Below are positions 28,884-39,049 of a stretch of DNA of 64,000 nucleotides, piece after piece (position 1 is the stretch's first letter; every line of letters starts with the position of its first letter). The DNA is taken from NCBI RefSeq assembly GCF_900155865.1, contig NZ_LT707006.1, positions 27,751 through 91,750 on the forward strand. The letters run 5' to 3'. The DNA is from Bacteroides bouchesdurhonensis. GTDB lineage: Bacteria > Bacteroidota > Bacteroidia > Bacteroidales > Bacteroidaceae. Made by a program: the position numbers and the translations under genes. Under the pieces are notes generated by a model. The model saw only the letters and a list, made by a program, of their open reading frames with translations. It was not told the DNA's origin and did no database searches.

Positions 28884-29987
28884 ATGTCAAAAAAGTTATT
28901 TATATTCGTATTTTTACTCCCTTTTCAATTATTATTGGCTCAATCTAGTCAATTGACTGATTTCCCGGAAGGTTACACTCCGGAAGAAGTTGGTAAACGT
29001 TTAGCCTACCGTTTTGTAGATGGTAAACACGCACTGCATGCCGGTAAATGGATTAGTTATCCGGAGACTTTTAACTGGAACGGTGCCCTTCAATTGGCTA
29101 AAATAACCAAGGACAAAAAGCTCTTCAAACTCCTGGAAAATAAATTCGAGCCTTTGTTTACCACGGAAAAGAAGTTGCTACCTATCATGAATCATGTCGA
29201 TTTGAATATGTTCGGAAGCCTGCCTCTGAACCTGTATCAGATGACAAAGAAAAAGAAGTACCTGAAACTGGGACTGCCTTACGCTGATACTCAATGGGAG
29301 GTTCCTGAGAATGCGAAACCTTCGGAAAAGGAATGGGCCGGCAAAGGCTACTCCTGGCAGACACGTCTTTGGATTGATGATATGTATATGATTACCATCG
29401 TACAGACTCAGGCTTACAAGGTAACCAAAGATCGTAAGTATATTGACCGTGCAGCCAAAGAAATGGTACTTTATCTGGATGAGCTGCAACGTCCCAACGG
29501 CTTGTTCTATCATGCTCCCGATGTACCATTTTACTGGGGACGCGGTAACGGCTGGATGGCTGCCGGTATGACCGAGTTACTACGTAACCTCCCTAAAAAT
29601 CATCCAAACCGCGAACGCATTATGCAGGGATATCACACCATGATGAAAAGCCTGCTGGATTACCAAACCTCAAGCGGTATGTGGAACCAATTGATTGACC
29701 AGCCTGACTGCTGGGCCGAGACTTCCGGATCTGCCATGTTTACTTTTGCTTTTATTGTAGGTGTGAAGAATGGCTGGCTGGATGCAGAGGTATACGGTCC
29801 TGCTGCACGTAAAGCATGGATGGCTTTGGTGTCCTATATTAATGATAAGGGAGCTGTGAGAGAAGTATGTGTCGGAACAAACAAAAAAAATAGTAAGCAG
29901 TACTACTATGACCGTCCCCGCAATACGGGGGATTATCATGGACAAGCTCCTTATCTGTGGTGTACAGTTGCACTACTGGAAAAGTAA
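28884..29987 (+). CDS. GH105/GH88-like unsaturated glycuronyl hydrolase
   Basis: From the ATG at 28884 the protein has 367 residues and a signal peptide (MSKKLFIFVFLLPFQLLLAQ). The alpha/alpha barrel carries WIDDMYMITI (catalytic-type Asp), FYWGRGNGWMAAGM, CWAETSGSAMF and a C-terminal GDYHGQAPYLWC. Family members remove the unsaturated uronic acid left by polysaccharide lyases, for example from rhamnogalacturonan. No lyase gene is visible in this window, so it may work with one elsewhere. It is the last gene of the run that starts at 22921. Confidence 0.85.
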   Translation: MSKKLFIFVFLLPFQLLLAQSSQLTDFPEGYTPEEVGKRLAYRFVDGKHALHAGKWISYPETFNWNGALQLAKITKDKKLFKLLENKFEPLFTTEKKLLPIMNHVDLNMFGSLPLNLYQMTKKKKYLKLGLPYADTQWEVPENAKPSEKEWAGKGYSWQTRLWIDDMYMITIVQTQAYKVTKDRKYIDRAAKEMVLYLDELQRPNGLFYHAPDVPFYWGRGNGWMAAGMTELLRNLPKNHPNRERIMQGYHTMMKSLLDYQTSSGMWNQLIDQPDCWAETSGSAMFTFAFIVGVKNGWLDAEVYGPAARKAWMALVSYINDKGAVREVCVGTNKKNSKQYYYDRPRNTGDYHGQAPYLWCTVALLEK

Positions 29988-30583
29988 CAGAGCTCCATCA
30001 TGTTTAGTTATCTTAAAGCAGATACACATTGTTTTCAAATATTAATAGTCAATCTATTGGCTACTAATACCTAAGATATTGAGGATTAATAGCTGATATA
30101 TTAACTATTAATCCTCAACAAGCAGAAAAACAATAATCATTTTGAAGCCCTAGAAACGTATTATGGGAGTTTGTTTATGATTTTATTCCTGTCACCAAAT
30201 AAGAAACTGAAGACAAAACAGCGAATGATGTGTTGATGATCCGTTTTCCTGAAAATATATCGCGGTTCATTTTATCAAGCTGGTGCTGAAAGATGAAAGA
30301 CCATACTGACCAGACCTACCGCTTCAGATTTCAAACAATTGGATGGTCTCAAATCTCCCAAAATAAAGCTATTATATATGTTTAGGGAAGATGGGGAGCA
30401 TATTTTATTATTTATTGATTCTTATCTTTACATTCTTCTAAATGTTTTTGCCTTACTTTGCATTGTTGAATCTAAAACTAGTTTCATATGAAAACTAAAA
30501 CCTTGTCATTAAGACATCTTTGTCGTTATCTCATTTCAATCAACCATTTCCCATATAACTATTGTGGGTAACTTTTAAAATTA
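29988..30583. other. 595 bp without an intact gene; hairpin and a possible decayed coding remnant
   Basis: A perfect 14-bp inverted repeat (30079-30092 and 30105-30118, TTGAGGATTAATAG / CTATTAATCCTCAA, 12-bp loop) could end transcription after the GH105-like gene, although no T-run follows. At about 30205-30400, protein-like pieces (VLMIRFPENISR, FIKLVLKDE, ASDFKQLDGLKSPKIKLLYMF) lie in different frames. This would fit a frameshifted gene remnant, but the family is not recognisable. Confidence 0.35.
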
Positions 30584-32668
30584 ATGTTTAAGATGAAAAG
30601 GCAGTTCGTTACATTAATAATATTTTTTATAGTAGTATCCGCTTTTGCTCAAAAAACATATTATTGCCAGCAAGAAGGAGACACATTAGTTATTGGGAAT
30701 GATCAGATTGAACGGAAGTTTATTTGGAATGGTGGGAATTTAATGACATATAGTTTAAGTAACAAAGCAAGTGGTAAAATAGAACTAGTAACCGCTCCCC
30801 TACCGGATCTACTCATTTCCAAAACGGAAAAAGTCGGTACTAACGGTCTATGCCGAACGGAAGAAGTAACTGCTACTGATATTCATCCAGCTTATCTAAA
30901 AACGACAGTAACATTCACCTTGGGTGCATTAGATATTCAAAAAATATATCGGATTTATGATCATTGCCCAGCAATAGCATGTGATACCTATCTGAAAGGA
31001 ACAATGAATCGTATTTCAGAAGAACAAAATGAAAATTCAGCCGACCACAAAAATATAGAGTCTGCAGAAGACATGAAATCCAGGGCTGTAACTGCGATCT
31101 TAGACCAATTGAATTTTAAAGGGCAGCATTGGCATGCGAAAGCTGTAGAATTTTGGGATGTGACAGATTGGAATAATAATTTAGTAACAGAACGAAATGC
31201 CATTATTTATCGTAAAAACAATTATCGTGGGAACCTTTTTTTCGTACGTAACGGAGAAGATAACAATGGTTTCTTCTTTTTAAAAGAAGCTCCTTGCTCC
31301 AGTGTTCAGTTAGCGTATAAAGATGCAGACTTCATCGCTGAATTTGGAAAATTCATGATCACGGGATTAGGACTTACAGAAACAGATATCCGAGAAGATG
31401 AATGGACGCGAACATACAGTTGCGTAACAGGAGTATATACTGGAGATGAACTGGAAGCATTGACTGCATTACGCAATTACCAGAAAAACATCCGTACCCA
31501 TCTTCAAGAACGTGACGAAATGATTATGATGAATACTTGGGGTGATCGCAGCCAAGATACTAAAGTCAATGAAGCATTCTGCTTACAAGAATTAGAACGT
31601 GCAGCTAAATTAGGAATTACTCATTTTCAAATAGATGATGGGTGGCAAACGGGAAAAAGTCCTAATTCAGCTACAGCCAAAGGATCTTTCAAGAATATCT
31701 GGGATAATAAAGACTACTGGAAACCCAATATAGACAAATATCCACATGGATTAACTCCAATTGTTGAAAGAGGAAAAAGGTTAGGTATTGAGATTTGTCT
31801 ATGGTTCAATCCCAGTGTACAAAATGATTTTGCAGACTGGCATAAAGACGCGGAAGCACTGATCGGAATTTATCGTAAATACGGAATTCGAATTTTTAAG
31901 ATTGATGGATTGACCATTCCCACCAAAACATCTGAAATAAATCTTCGTAAACTATTTAATAAAGTACTGGCAGAGACGGATAATAAAGTCATGTTCAATC
32001 TAGATGCGACAGCCAGCCGTCGTGGAGGTTACCATATGTTCAATGAATATGGAAATATCTTTCTGGAAAACCGCTATACAGATTGGAAGAATTACTACCC
32101 ATATTGGACACTTCGCAACTTATGGATGCTAGCCAAATATGTACCCGCAGAAAAATTGCAAATCGAATTTCTAAATAAGTGGAGAAATTCACAGAAATAC
32201 GGTAACGAACCATTTGCTCCGGCAAATTATTCATTCGAATATCTCTTTGCAACTACTATGGCAGGACAGCCATTAGCCTGGATGGAAGCTTCCAATCTTC
32301 CTGACGAAGCGTTTAAACTGAAGAAGCTAGTAGAGCAATACAAAGAACTACAATATAATTTTCACCAAGGAATCATTCTCCCTATTGGAGATGAACCTTC
32401 CGGACGCTCTTGGACAGGTTTCCAATCGATCTGCGATCAAGTGAACAAAGCTCCGAGTGGTTACCTCCTTATTTATAGAGAAGATAATGACCAAGATGAA
32501 ACATGGATAGAAACTTGGTTACCTGAAGGTAAAGAAATCGTCTGTACTCCAATATTTGGAAGTGGTAAAGCAATAAATAGTATAGTTGGAAGAAAAGGCT
32601 CAATAAAAGTCACTCTTCCCCAAAAAAATAACTTCGTCATGTATCAATATCAAGTAAAGGAAAACTGA
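30584..32668 (+). CDS. GH36-like (clan GH-D) alpha-galactosidase-type enzyme
   Basis: The protein has 694 residues with a signal peptide (ATG at 30584 or 30593; FFIVVSAFAQ). An N-terminal beta-sandwich is followed by a TIM barrel. Visible features are MNTWGDRS, THFQIDDGWQTG, EICLWFNPS, and FKIDGLTIP with the probable nucleophile Asp, then LENRYTDW. The family cleaves alpha-linked galactose or related sugars by a retaining mechanism. Specificity within clan D, which also includes GH31-like and GH27 groups, is uncertain. The next gene follows after 60 bp. Confidence 0.75.
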   Translation: MFKMKRQFVTLIIFFIVVSAFAQKTYYCQQEGDTLVIGNDQIERKFIWNGGNLMTYSLSNKASGKIELVTAPLPDLLISKTEKVGTNGLCRTEEVTATDIHPAYLKTTVTFTLGALDIQKIYRIYDHCPAIACDTYLKGTMNRISEEQNENSADHKNIESAEDMKSRAVTAILDQLNFKGQHWHAKAVEFWDVTDWNNNLVTERNAIIYRKNNYRGNLFFVRNGEDNNGFFFLKEAPCSSVQLAYKDADFIAEFGKFMITGLGLTETDIREDEWTRTYSCVTGVYTGDELEALTALRNYQKNIRTHLQERDEMIMMNTWGDRSQDTKVNEAFCLQELERAAKLGITHFQIDDGWQTGKSPNSATAKGSFKNIWDNKDYWKPNIDKYPHGLTPIVERGKRLGIEICLWFNPSVQNDFADWHKDAEALIGIYRKYGIRIFKIDGLTIPTKTSEINLRKLFNKVLAETDNKVMFNLDATASRRGGYHMFNEYGNIFLENRYTDWKNYYPYWTLRNLWMLAKYVPAEKLQIEFLNKWRNSQKYGNEPFAPANYSFEYLFATTMAGQPLAWMEASNLPDEAFKLKKLVEQYKELQYNFHQGIILPIGDEPSGRSWTGFQSICDQVNKAPSGYLLIYREDNDQDETWIETWLPEGKEIVCTPIFGSGKAINSIVGRKGSIKVTLPQKNNFVMYQYQVKEN

Positions 32669-32728
32669 TATTAAACTATAAACACAAGAGAATTTACACT
32701 TAAATATAACTTCAAATAAAAAACAGAT

Positions 32729-33514
32729 ATGAATAAGAATCTATATTTGTTACTATTTCTACTCTTTCAATCTTTAGCAATATATGCCGGAGAAAAAGTA
32801 AAACCATCCGATCTAGACTTATATTTATGTATAGGTCAATCTAACATGGCAGGACGTGCAGATCTAACTCCGGAAATAATGGACACTTTGCAAAATGTAT
32901 ATCTATTAAATGACAAAGGACATTTTGAACCGGCTTCCAATCCGTTAAATCGTTATTCAACAGTCAGAAAGAACCTATCAATGCAACGTTTAGGACCAAG
33001 TTATGCCTTTGCCAAGGAAATTGAAAGAAAAACGAAAAACCCGGTAGGTTTAGTAGTAAATGCCCGCGGGGGAAGCTCCATAAATGCCTGGTTGAAAGGC
33101 AGCAAAAATGGGTATTATGAAAAAGCCTTATCACGAATCCGAATAGCCATGAAACAAGGAGGACACTTGAAAGCTATTCTCTGGCATCAAGGAGAAGCCG
33201 ATTGTTCGAATCCGGAAGAATATAAGCAAAAATTAATTTTACTTATTAAAAGTTTCAGAGAAGATCTGGGAATGCCTGAGCTTCCTGTTATTGTTGGACA
33301 GATTTCTCAATGGAATTGGACAAAAAGAGAAGCAGGAACAGCTCCTTTTAATAAGATGATTAGGAAGGTTTCTTCATTTATCCCATACTCTGATTGGGTT
33401 TCATCCAAAGGAGCAGATTGCTACAAAGATGAAACAGATCCTCATTTTGGGACTAAAGGACAATTGCTAATAGGAAAACGCTATGCTAAAAAAGTATACA
33501 AGTTCTATAAATAA
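32729..33514 (+). CDS. SGNH/SASA-family carbohydrate esterase
   Basis: This 261-residue secreted protein has a signal peptide ending near LAIYAG. Block I is LCIGQSNMAGR (catalytic Ser), followed by VVNARGGSSI, then ILWHQGEADC, and DPHFGTKGQ near the C-terminus with the Asp and His of the triad. This is the sialate-O-acetylesterase / acetyl-xylan-esterase (CE6-like) group, which removes acetyl groups from glycans. It probably forms a unit with the GH36-like gene. Confidence 0.85.
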   Translation: MNKNLYLLLFLLFQSLAIYAGEKVKPSDLDLYLCIGQSNMAGRADLTPEIMDTLQNVYLLNDKGHFEPASNPLNRYSTVRKNLSMQRLGPSYAFAKEIERKTKNPVGLVVNARGGSSINAWLKGSKNGYYEKALSRIRIAMKQGGHLKAILWHQGEADCSNPEEYKQKLILLIKSFREDLGMPELPVIVGQISQWNWTKREAGTAPFNKMIRKVSSFIPYSDWVSSKGADCYKDETDPHFGTKGQLLIGKRYAKKVYKFYK

Positions 33515-33516
33515 AA

Positions 33517-33670
33517 TGAAGCTGTATCAAAATGCCGATTAACTTATCATTCTGTTCTAAGAGAACATAGCGAAGAATCTCTTCTTTCACTTAAATAAAG
33601 AGTAAATTCTTCGCTACGTTCAGAATGACAAAGCAAAATAAGAACGATTATCTATTTTGATGCAACTTCA
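33517..33670. mobile_element. MITE-like / nested inverted-repeat element
   Basis: The outer arms TGAAGCTGTATCAAAAT (33517-33533) and ATTTTGATGCAACTTCA (33654-33670) are inverted repeats with two mismatches. Inside, CATTCTG...AACATAGCGAAGAATC is mirrored by ATTCTTCGCTACGTTCAGAATG. The whole 154 bp could fold into one long hairpin. There is no coding capacity. Such REP/MITE-like hairpins are dispersed in Bacteroides genomes; here it lies between convergent genes and could also stop transcription of both. Confidence 0.6.
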
Positions 33671-33719
33671 CCTCACATTAGCTCCAGACAAAGATTTCAC
33701 CTCTTAATAACATACGAGA

Positions 33720-36700
33720 TCATGATTCTCCAGAAAGCGGAGGCTGACCAATATAATCTTTAGGCAAAACACCATACTGAGCCTTAAAGCACTTAGCAAA
33801 ATAAGAAGAAGAACCAAATCCTACCTGTGAAGCGACTTCAGAAATCCGCGTACCACTTTTAATTAACTCGGCAGCACGATTCATACGAAGAGTCTTCAAG
33901 TAATCATTTGGAGACACACCAGAGAGAGCTTTTATTTTCCTATAGAAATTAGAACGGCTCATATGCATTTGCTCAGCAAGCGTATCTATAGAGAAATTTT
34001 CATCTGCTAATTGATCTGCAATCACTCCCTGTATTTTAGCAACAAACTCACAGTCTTTCTGAGACATCGCAAGATCTGTTGTAACAATAGAGTCTGCTGC
34101 TCCAACAGATAAGCTATTCATCAGTTTATAGAAAGACTGCCTCAATTTAAGAAGATTCTCAATCTGCATATGAAGCTGTTTTATTGAAAACGGTTTCTCA
34201 ATATATACATCTGCTCCGGATTCAAGACCTTCCACTTTAGATTCAAGAGTTGTTTTCGCTGTCAATAAAATAACCGGAATATGCGAATATTCAATATCAT
34301 TTTTTACTCGGCTGCATAACTCTAACCCATCCATTTCCGGCATCATCACGTCACTTACAATCACATCGACACTTTCCCGAGAAAGTACTTCCAGTGCCTC
34401 AACGCCATTAGTAGCTTTCAATACACGAAACCAAACACTCAGTGATTCACGAGTCAGATTCAGTAAATCGACATTATCCTCCACCAGCAACACAGTAAAT
34501 TTCTTTCCAGAAAACTCGGAAACAATTCCTTCTCCCCCCTCTTCCGATTGAGCTTCTATTATTTCAGCCTCAGGCTCTACGTTTACTTTCTCCAATGGAA
34601 GAGATAAAACAAAAGAGGAACCTCCACCAACAGCGTCTTCTACCCACAGATCACCATGATGAGCCTCAGCTAAAGACTTTGCAAAAGCCAATCCAATACC
34701 TGTTCCTACAGAAGCGACCTTGTCTCCCGGCAATTGGTAAAAGGCTTCAAAGACCTTTATTTTTTGTCCATCCGGGACTCCCGGTCCATCATCACTTACA
34801 GAGATTCTTATATTGGTATCTGTCACCGACAGTTTTAATTCCACATGTGTCTGGGAATATTTTAAAGCATTTCCCATCAAATTGACCAGAATCTTACTGA
34901 TCTTTTCCGGATCAATCATTAATACCAATTTATTATCAGGCAATACCAGTTTTAATTCAAGCCCTTTCAGTTCCGCCGGACTAGTAAACTGGCTATAAAT
35001 ATCTTGTACCAATTCATTGATCGAACACCGTTTCTGATTCAATTGCAAAGCTCCACTTTCCATTTTCTGGAAGTCAAGTAACTGATTGGTAATCCCCAAC
35101 AGATAATTCACATTCTTATCAATGACAGAAAGATACTTAACATCCCTCCCCTCTCTCTGAGTTTCCTGCAACTTCTCAAGTGGAAGCCGAATTAAACTTA
35201 GTGGAGTACGTATCTCATGTACCAGATTAATAAAGAAGTTAATCTTCGACTTATATACTTCTTTCTCTTGCTTAACCTGATAATCCTCCATTCGAAGTTT
35301 GTATTTGCGTTTGACATACCAGTTCCAACGCCAAGCAACCAGATAAGTCAGTCCAAGCAACAAAAGGATATAAACAATATAAGCAATTGTACTTCGCCAC
35401 CAGGGAGGAGTAATGATTATCCATAGACGAGTTGCTTTATCACTCCACTTATAATCGTTATTAGAACCACGAACCAGAAATTCATACTCACCAGGAGGCA
35501 AATTGGTATAAGATGCCATATAACTTTCCGAATTCATAATCCATTCCTTATCTACACCTTTCAATATGTATGAATAACGATTCTTATGCGGGTCTTCATA
35601 ACTCAATGCAACAAAACGGATAGAGAAACTATTATATTTAAAAGGCAATACAATTTTACGAGCCATATATAACGGTTCGTTAAGCTGAAGAACCTGTTTT
35701 ACGGTCTTATCTTTGGGTAAATAAGGTAATCGGATATCTGTAACATAAACCGGAGGAATATAAGAATTATCTTCGAATTGTTCCGGAACAAAAGCATTAA
35801 AGCCATTTATACCCCCAAAATAAATCTTACCATTAGAAGATTTTAAAGAAGACTGTGCTGTAAACTGATTTCCCTGCAAACCATCATTCACTGTAAACTG
35901 ACGATAGCTATCTTTAATAACAGGATTAATCTTAATCAATCCTATATTAGAAGATATCCAGAAATTACCTGACTGATCTTGTTCTATAGAATAAATCACA
36001 TTATTAGGCAATATTTTATTCTGAGGATCAAAATTGGCAAAGTTCTCTTCTTTCGGGTTGAAAGAACAAAGTCCACCTCCATTCGTTCCAAACCACATCG
36101 TACCTCTCATATCCTCAAACAAACAGATGACAGAGTTACTGGAAATAGTAGTCGAATCTTCGCGTTTATGCTGGAAATGTCTCCAACTATTATTAATAGT
36201 ATTATTGAGGAAAACACCATTATTGGAAGTTGCAATCCAGAGATTGTTATACATATCTTCGTATATATCAACTACGGATATCATCGAACCAATGGTTGTA
36301 ATAGTCAAGAAGTCATCACTCTCCGGAGAATAACAACATAACCCCCAACTTGTCCCGACAAAAATATTTCCTCGTCTATCCTTATATACACATAACACAT
36401 CATTACTACAAATTGTATTAGGTACTCCTCGCGAATGAGTATAATTCCTCGTCATTCCTGTATTCAAATCTATAACATACAATCCTCCGGCATAAGTACC
36501 CACCCATAATTTATTATCATCAAGTAATAACGAACGAATGTCTAATTTCAAATTCTTATCGCCTCCAATGGAATATTCAGATAACTCACCCGTCACAGAA
36601 TCAAAAAAACATAAACCGTTACGTGTACCTATCCAAATGTTTCCTTCTTTATTCTCACAAAAAGGGCCTACCACTTTTCCTGCACTCAGTACTCCGGGTA

Positions 36701-37733
36701 ATGTAGCCGGTGAATAATAATCAAAGCGTTTGGACTCTTTCGGCATATAATTTACTCCACCTAGGTTTGTCATTACCCAAAGTGCACCTTCCGCATCCCA
36801 CATCATCGCATTGATTGTCTGATCGCTTAAACTTCGTGAATCATATGGATTATCTCCTCTGCAAAACGTATTCGTAATACGATTAAAAAGATATAATCCA
36901 TTGTCCGTCCCCACCAATAATTCTTGCTCCGAATATTTCAACAAACAACGAATGGCCCCAAAGTTCAAAGAAGTAGTATAGTGTTCCAGTAACCCTGTTT
37001 GTTTATTCAAGTGGTACAGAAGATTAACATCCGCTCCAACCCAAATTTCGCCATCCACATTCTGTACACAATTAATTTTATGACTGTCTGACGCATCCAC
37101 AAAAGGTGAAACCTCATAGGCCTGCAAGAACTTACCATTTTCATCGAAGCAAAGGAGTCCCTCTTGCAAAGAAGCCGTATAAATCAACCCATCATTTCCA
37201 ACACAAATATCCCAAAGAAAAGATGTCTGCGAACTATTCTGGATTAACACTTCTCTTTCAGGATCATAAATAAAAATCCCCTGCCCTAAAGTTCCAATCC
37301 AAATCTTCCCATCCTTTGCTTTTACTACTTTCTTCACTTCACTACTTACAGACACTCCGTAACTAGTCGTACTATTGAATCTGGAAAAACGGTCGGTCTC
37401 CCGATCATAAATATAAAGTCCCGAATTAGTACCGACCCAAATTCTCTGCTCATCTTCAAAAAGAGTTTCCACAAAGTTGCTTTCCAAAGAATAATCTTCA
37501 TTCAGTGCATTGCGGTAAACTTTATTCCCCTGTCCGTCATATCGATTCAGCCCATCACTGGTACCCAACCAAATAAAGCCATAACTATCTTGAATAGCAC
37601 ACCATACCGTATTATGAGATAAACCATCCTCAACTTGATACTTCTTGAATGAGAAGTATGGAGCCGCTGATAATGGTTCGAGCCAAAAGGCTAATAGAAA
37701 TATTAGGATTTTAGTCAATTTCATCTTACACAT
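33720..37733 (-). CDS. Hybrid two-component system regulator (HTCS): sensor kinase, receiver and AraC-type DNA-binding domain
   Basis: This single-protein signalling system has up to 1348 residues. In order (numbered from the most upstream ATG at 37766) it has two-component propeller repeats (to about 700), a Y_Y_Y domain (about 710-785), one membrane helix (about 790-812), and HisKA with LVHEIRTPL (His near 850). These are followed by a HATPase with NALKYS, DDGPGVPDG and GTGIGLAF; a receiver with VLLVEDN and SDVMMPEMDG; and an AraC-type HTH at the C-terminus. The periplasmic part senses a glycan fragment, and the output activates a utilisation locus. ATGs at 37733 and 37724 give a normal signal peptide (MKLTKILIFLLAFWLEPLSA). 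The 37766 start would overlap the EnvC-like gene, so I prefer 37733. It probably controls genes of 22921-33514, the neighbouring SusCD cassettes, or both. Confidence 0.93.
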   Translation of the reverse strand: MCKMKLTKILIFLLAFWLEPLSAAPYFSFKKYQVEDGLSHNTVWCAIQDSYGFIWLGTSDGLNRYDGQGNKVYRNALNEDYSLESNFVETLFEDEQRIWVGTNSGLYIYDRETDRFSRFNSTTSYGVSVSSEVKKVVKAKDGKIWIGTLGQGIFIYDPEREVLIQNSSQTSFLWDICVGNDGLIYTASLQEGLLCFDENGKFLQAYEVSPFVDASDSHKINCVQNVDGEIWVGADVNLLYHLNKQTGLLEHYTTSLNFGAIRCLLKYSEQELLVGTDNGLYLFNRITNTFCRGDNPYDSRSLSDQTINAMMWDAEGALWVMTNLGGVNYMPKESKRFDYYSPATLPGVLSAGKVVGPFCENKEGNIWIGTRNGLCFFDSVTGELSEYSIGGDKNLKLDIRSLLLDDNKLWVGTYAGGLYVIDLNTGMTRNYTHSRGVPNTICSNDVLCVYKDRRGNIFVGTSWGLCCYSPESDDFLTITTIGSMISVVDIYEDMYNNLWIATSNNGVFLNNTINNSWRHFQHKREDSTTISSNSVICLFEDMRGTMWFGTNGGGLCSFNPKEENFANFDPQNKILPNNVIYSIEQDQSGNFWISSNIGLIKINPVIKDSYRQFTVNDGLQGNQFTAQSSLKSSNGKIYFGGINGFNAFVPEQFEDNSYIPPVYVTDIRLPYLPKDKTVKQVLQLNEPLYMARKIVLPFKYNSFSIRFVALSYEDPHKNRYSYILKGVDKEWIMNSESYMASYTNLPPGEYEFLVRGSNNDYKWSDKATRLWIIITPPWWRSTIAYIVYILLLLGLTYLVAWRWNWYVKRKYKLRMEDYQVKQEKEVYKSKINFFINLVHEIRTPLSLIRLPLEKLQETQREGRDVKYLSVIDKNVNYLLGITNQLLDFQKMESGALQLNQKRCSINELVQDIYSQFTSPAELKGLELKLVLPDNKLVLMIDPEKISKILVNLMGNALKYSQTHVELKLSVTDTNIRISVSDDGPGVPDGQKIKVFEAFYQLPGDKVASVGTGIGLAFAKSLAEAHHGDLWVEDAVGGGSSFVLSLPLEKVNVEPEAEIIEAQSEEGGEGIVSEFSGKKFTVLLVEDNVDLLNLTRESLSVWFRVLKATNGVEALEVLSRESVDVIVSDVMMPEMDGLELCSRVKNDIEYSHIPVILLTAKTTLESKVEGLESGADVYIEKPFSIKQLHMQIENLLKLRQSFYKLMNSLSVGAADSIVTTDLAMSQKDCEFVAKIQGVIADQLADENFSIDTLAEQMHMSRSNFYRKIKALSGVSPNDYLKTLRMNRAAELIKSGTRISEVASQVGFGSSSYFAKCFKAQYGVLPKDYIGQPPLSGES

Positions 37734-37750
37734 GTGTTTTATTAATTCAA

Positions 37751-39049
37751 TTATCGGTTTAACCATGGTTCCGGATTCAATTTTTCTTTCTCTTTACGCA
37801 ATTGGAAATGCAATACTGTACGTCCATTATCTGTTCCGTCTGAGAATATCTGTCCTATCTCTTGCTTAGTCTTAACCGTATCACCCGACTTAACTGATGC
37901 AGAAGAAAGATTACAATAAACAGAAATATAATCCCCATGACGAATGAGCACATTAAATAGTCCATTCAGTTGAAATACTGCTGCTACCTTACCATCAAAA
38001 ATCGCACGCGCCTTCGCACCCGGCTTACCTTGGATATCAATTCCTTTATTATCCAGCTGGACATTACGAAGTCCTTCGACTGCATACTGACCATAATGAC
38101 TGACAATGATATAAGGCCCGGTCACCGGCATTGGAAGCTTTCCCCGATTCGCAGCAAAACTCCCAGATAACTCCCGGTCTTCTTTACTCATCCTGTAAGC
38201 ATCCAGCGGTTTTGCCTTCGTGGCAGTTACTGTCTCTGTAGATTTCTTCTCTTTAGACTCTGTTTTCTCACGGACAGTAGCGTTACGACGAGCTTCTTCC
38301 GCTCTTTTATGTGCACGTTCTATTTCTTCGTTAATCAAACGATCAATGCGTGCATTCAACTGATTAGCTTCTTTTCTCTTCTTATTTATCTCACTTTGCA
38401 ATCCTTTCTGCTTTTTCTGCAGATTGGCAACCAAAGTACGCTTTTCTTTTTCTTGATCCTCCAGTTTTGCTTTTTCAGCCTCCCGCTCCTTCAGCAATCC
38501 CTCCTTAGCGTTTCTTACCTGTTGGCGTTCTGCTTTCTTTTTTCGTATCTGTTCCTGCTTTTTCAATATTTCCTCTCCCTGCAAACGTTGATAAGTCGCA
38601 TACTCACGCACATACCGCATACGACGATATGTCTGACTCAAACTTTTTGCAGAGAAAATAAACATCAGTTTCTCTTCCACCGATTTGTTCTTATACAAAT
38701 ATTGCACAGAGGCTTCATACTTTTTCTTCTTATCCTTCAAATCTTTTTGAAGAACATTTAACTGATATTCCAAAGAAGACAACTCACGTTCAATCGCCTC
38801 CATATCATTATTAATAGCAAGAATATAACGTTTTCTCTCTTCAATCTGTCCGGTTAGCGCAGCTAGACCATTCAACTGACTACCTACATCCTTTTTTGTA
38901 TCTTTCAATAATGATTCTGTATCAGATATCTGCTTTTGCAGAGCACCACGTTTGCCTTCCAACTCACGAATCAACTTATTCGACTGAGCCGAAAGAGGGA
39001 TTGCCAGCCATAGGCAACTTATCAGAATCATAAAGATGCGTTTTATCAT
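37751..39049 (-). CDS. EnvC-like murein hydrolase activator (degenerate M23/LytM)
   Basis: The protein has 432 residues with a signal peptide (LWLAIPLSAQ), a long coiled coil (about 25-260, rich in Lys, Glu and Gln) and a C-terminal LytM domain. The zinc ligands of active M23 peptidases appear replaced: NKGIDIQG in place of HxGxD, and TVLHFQLR in place of HLHFEIR. As in E. coli EnvC, this suggests an activator of cell-separation amidases rather than an enzyme. Its start overlaps the DUF4292 gene stop by 4 bp. It is the last core gene before the regulator. Confidence 0.85.
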   Translation of the reverse strand: MIKRIFMILISCLWLAIPLSAQSNKLIRELEGKRGALQKQISDTESLLKDTKKDVGSQLNGLAALTGQIEERKRYILAINNDMEAIERELSSLEYQLNVLQKDLKDKKKKYEASVQYLYKNKSVEEKLMFIFSAKSLSQTYRRMRYVREYATYQRLQGEEILKKQEQIRKKKAERQQVRNAKEGLLKEREAEKAKLEDQEKEKRTLVANLQKKQKGLQSEINKKRKEANQLNARIDRLINEEIERAHKRAEEARRNATVREKTESKEKKSTETVTATKAKPLDAYRMSKEDRELSGSFAANRGKLPMPVTGPYIIVSHYGQYAVEGLRNVQLDNKGIDIQGKPGAKARAIFDGKVAAVFQLNGLFNVLIRHGDYISVYCNLSSASVKSGDTVKTKQEIGQIFSDGTDNGRTVLHFQLRKEKEKLNPEPWLNR

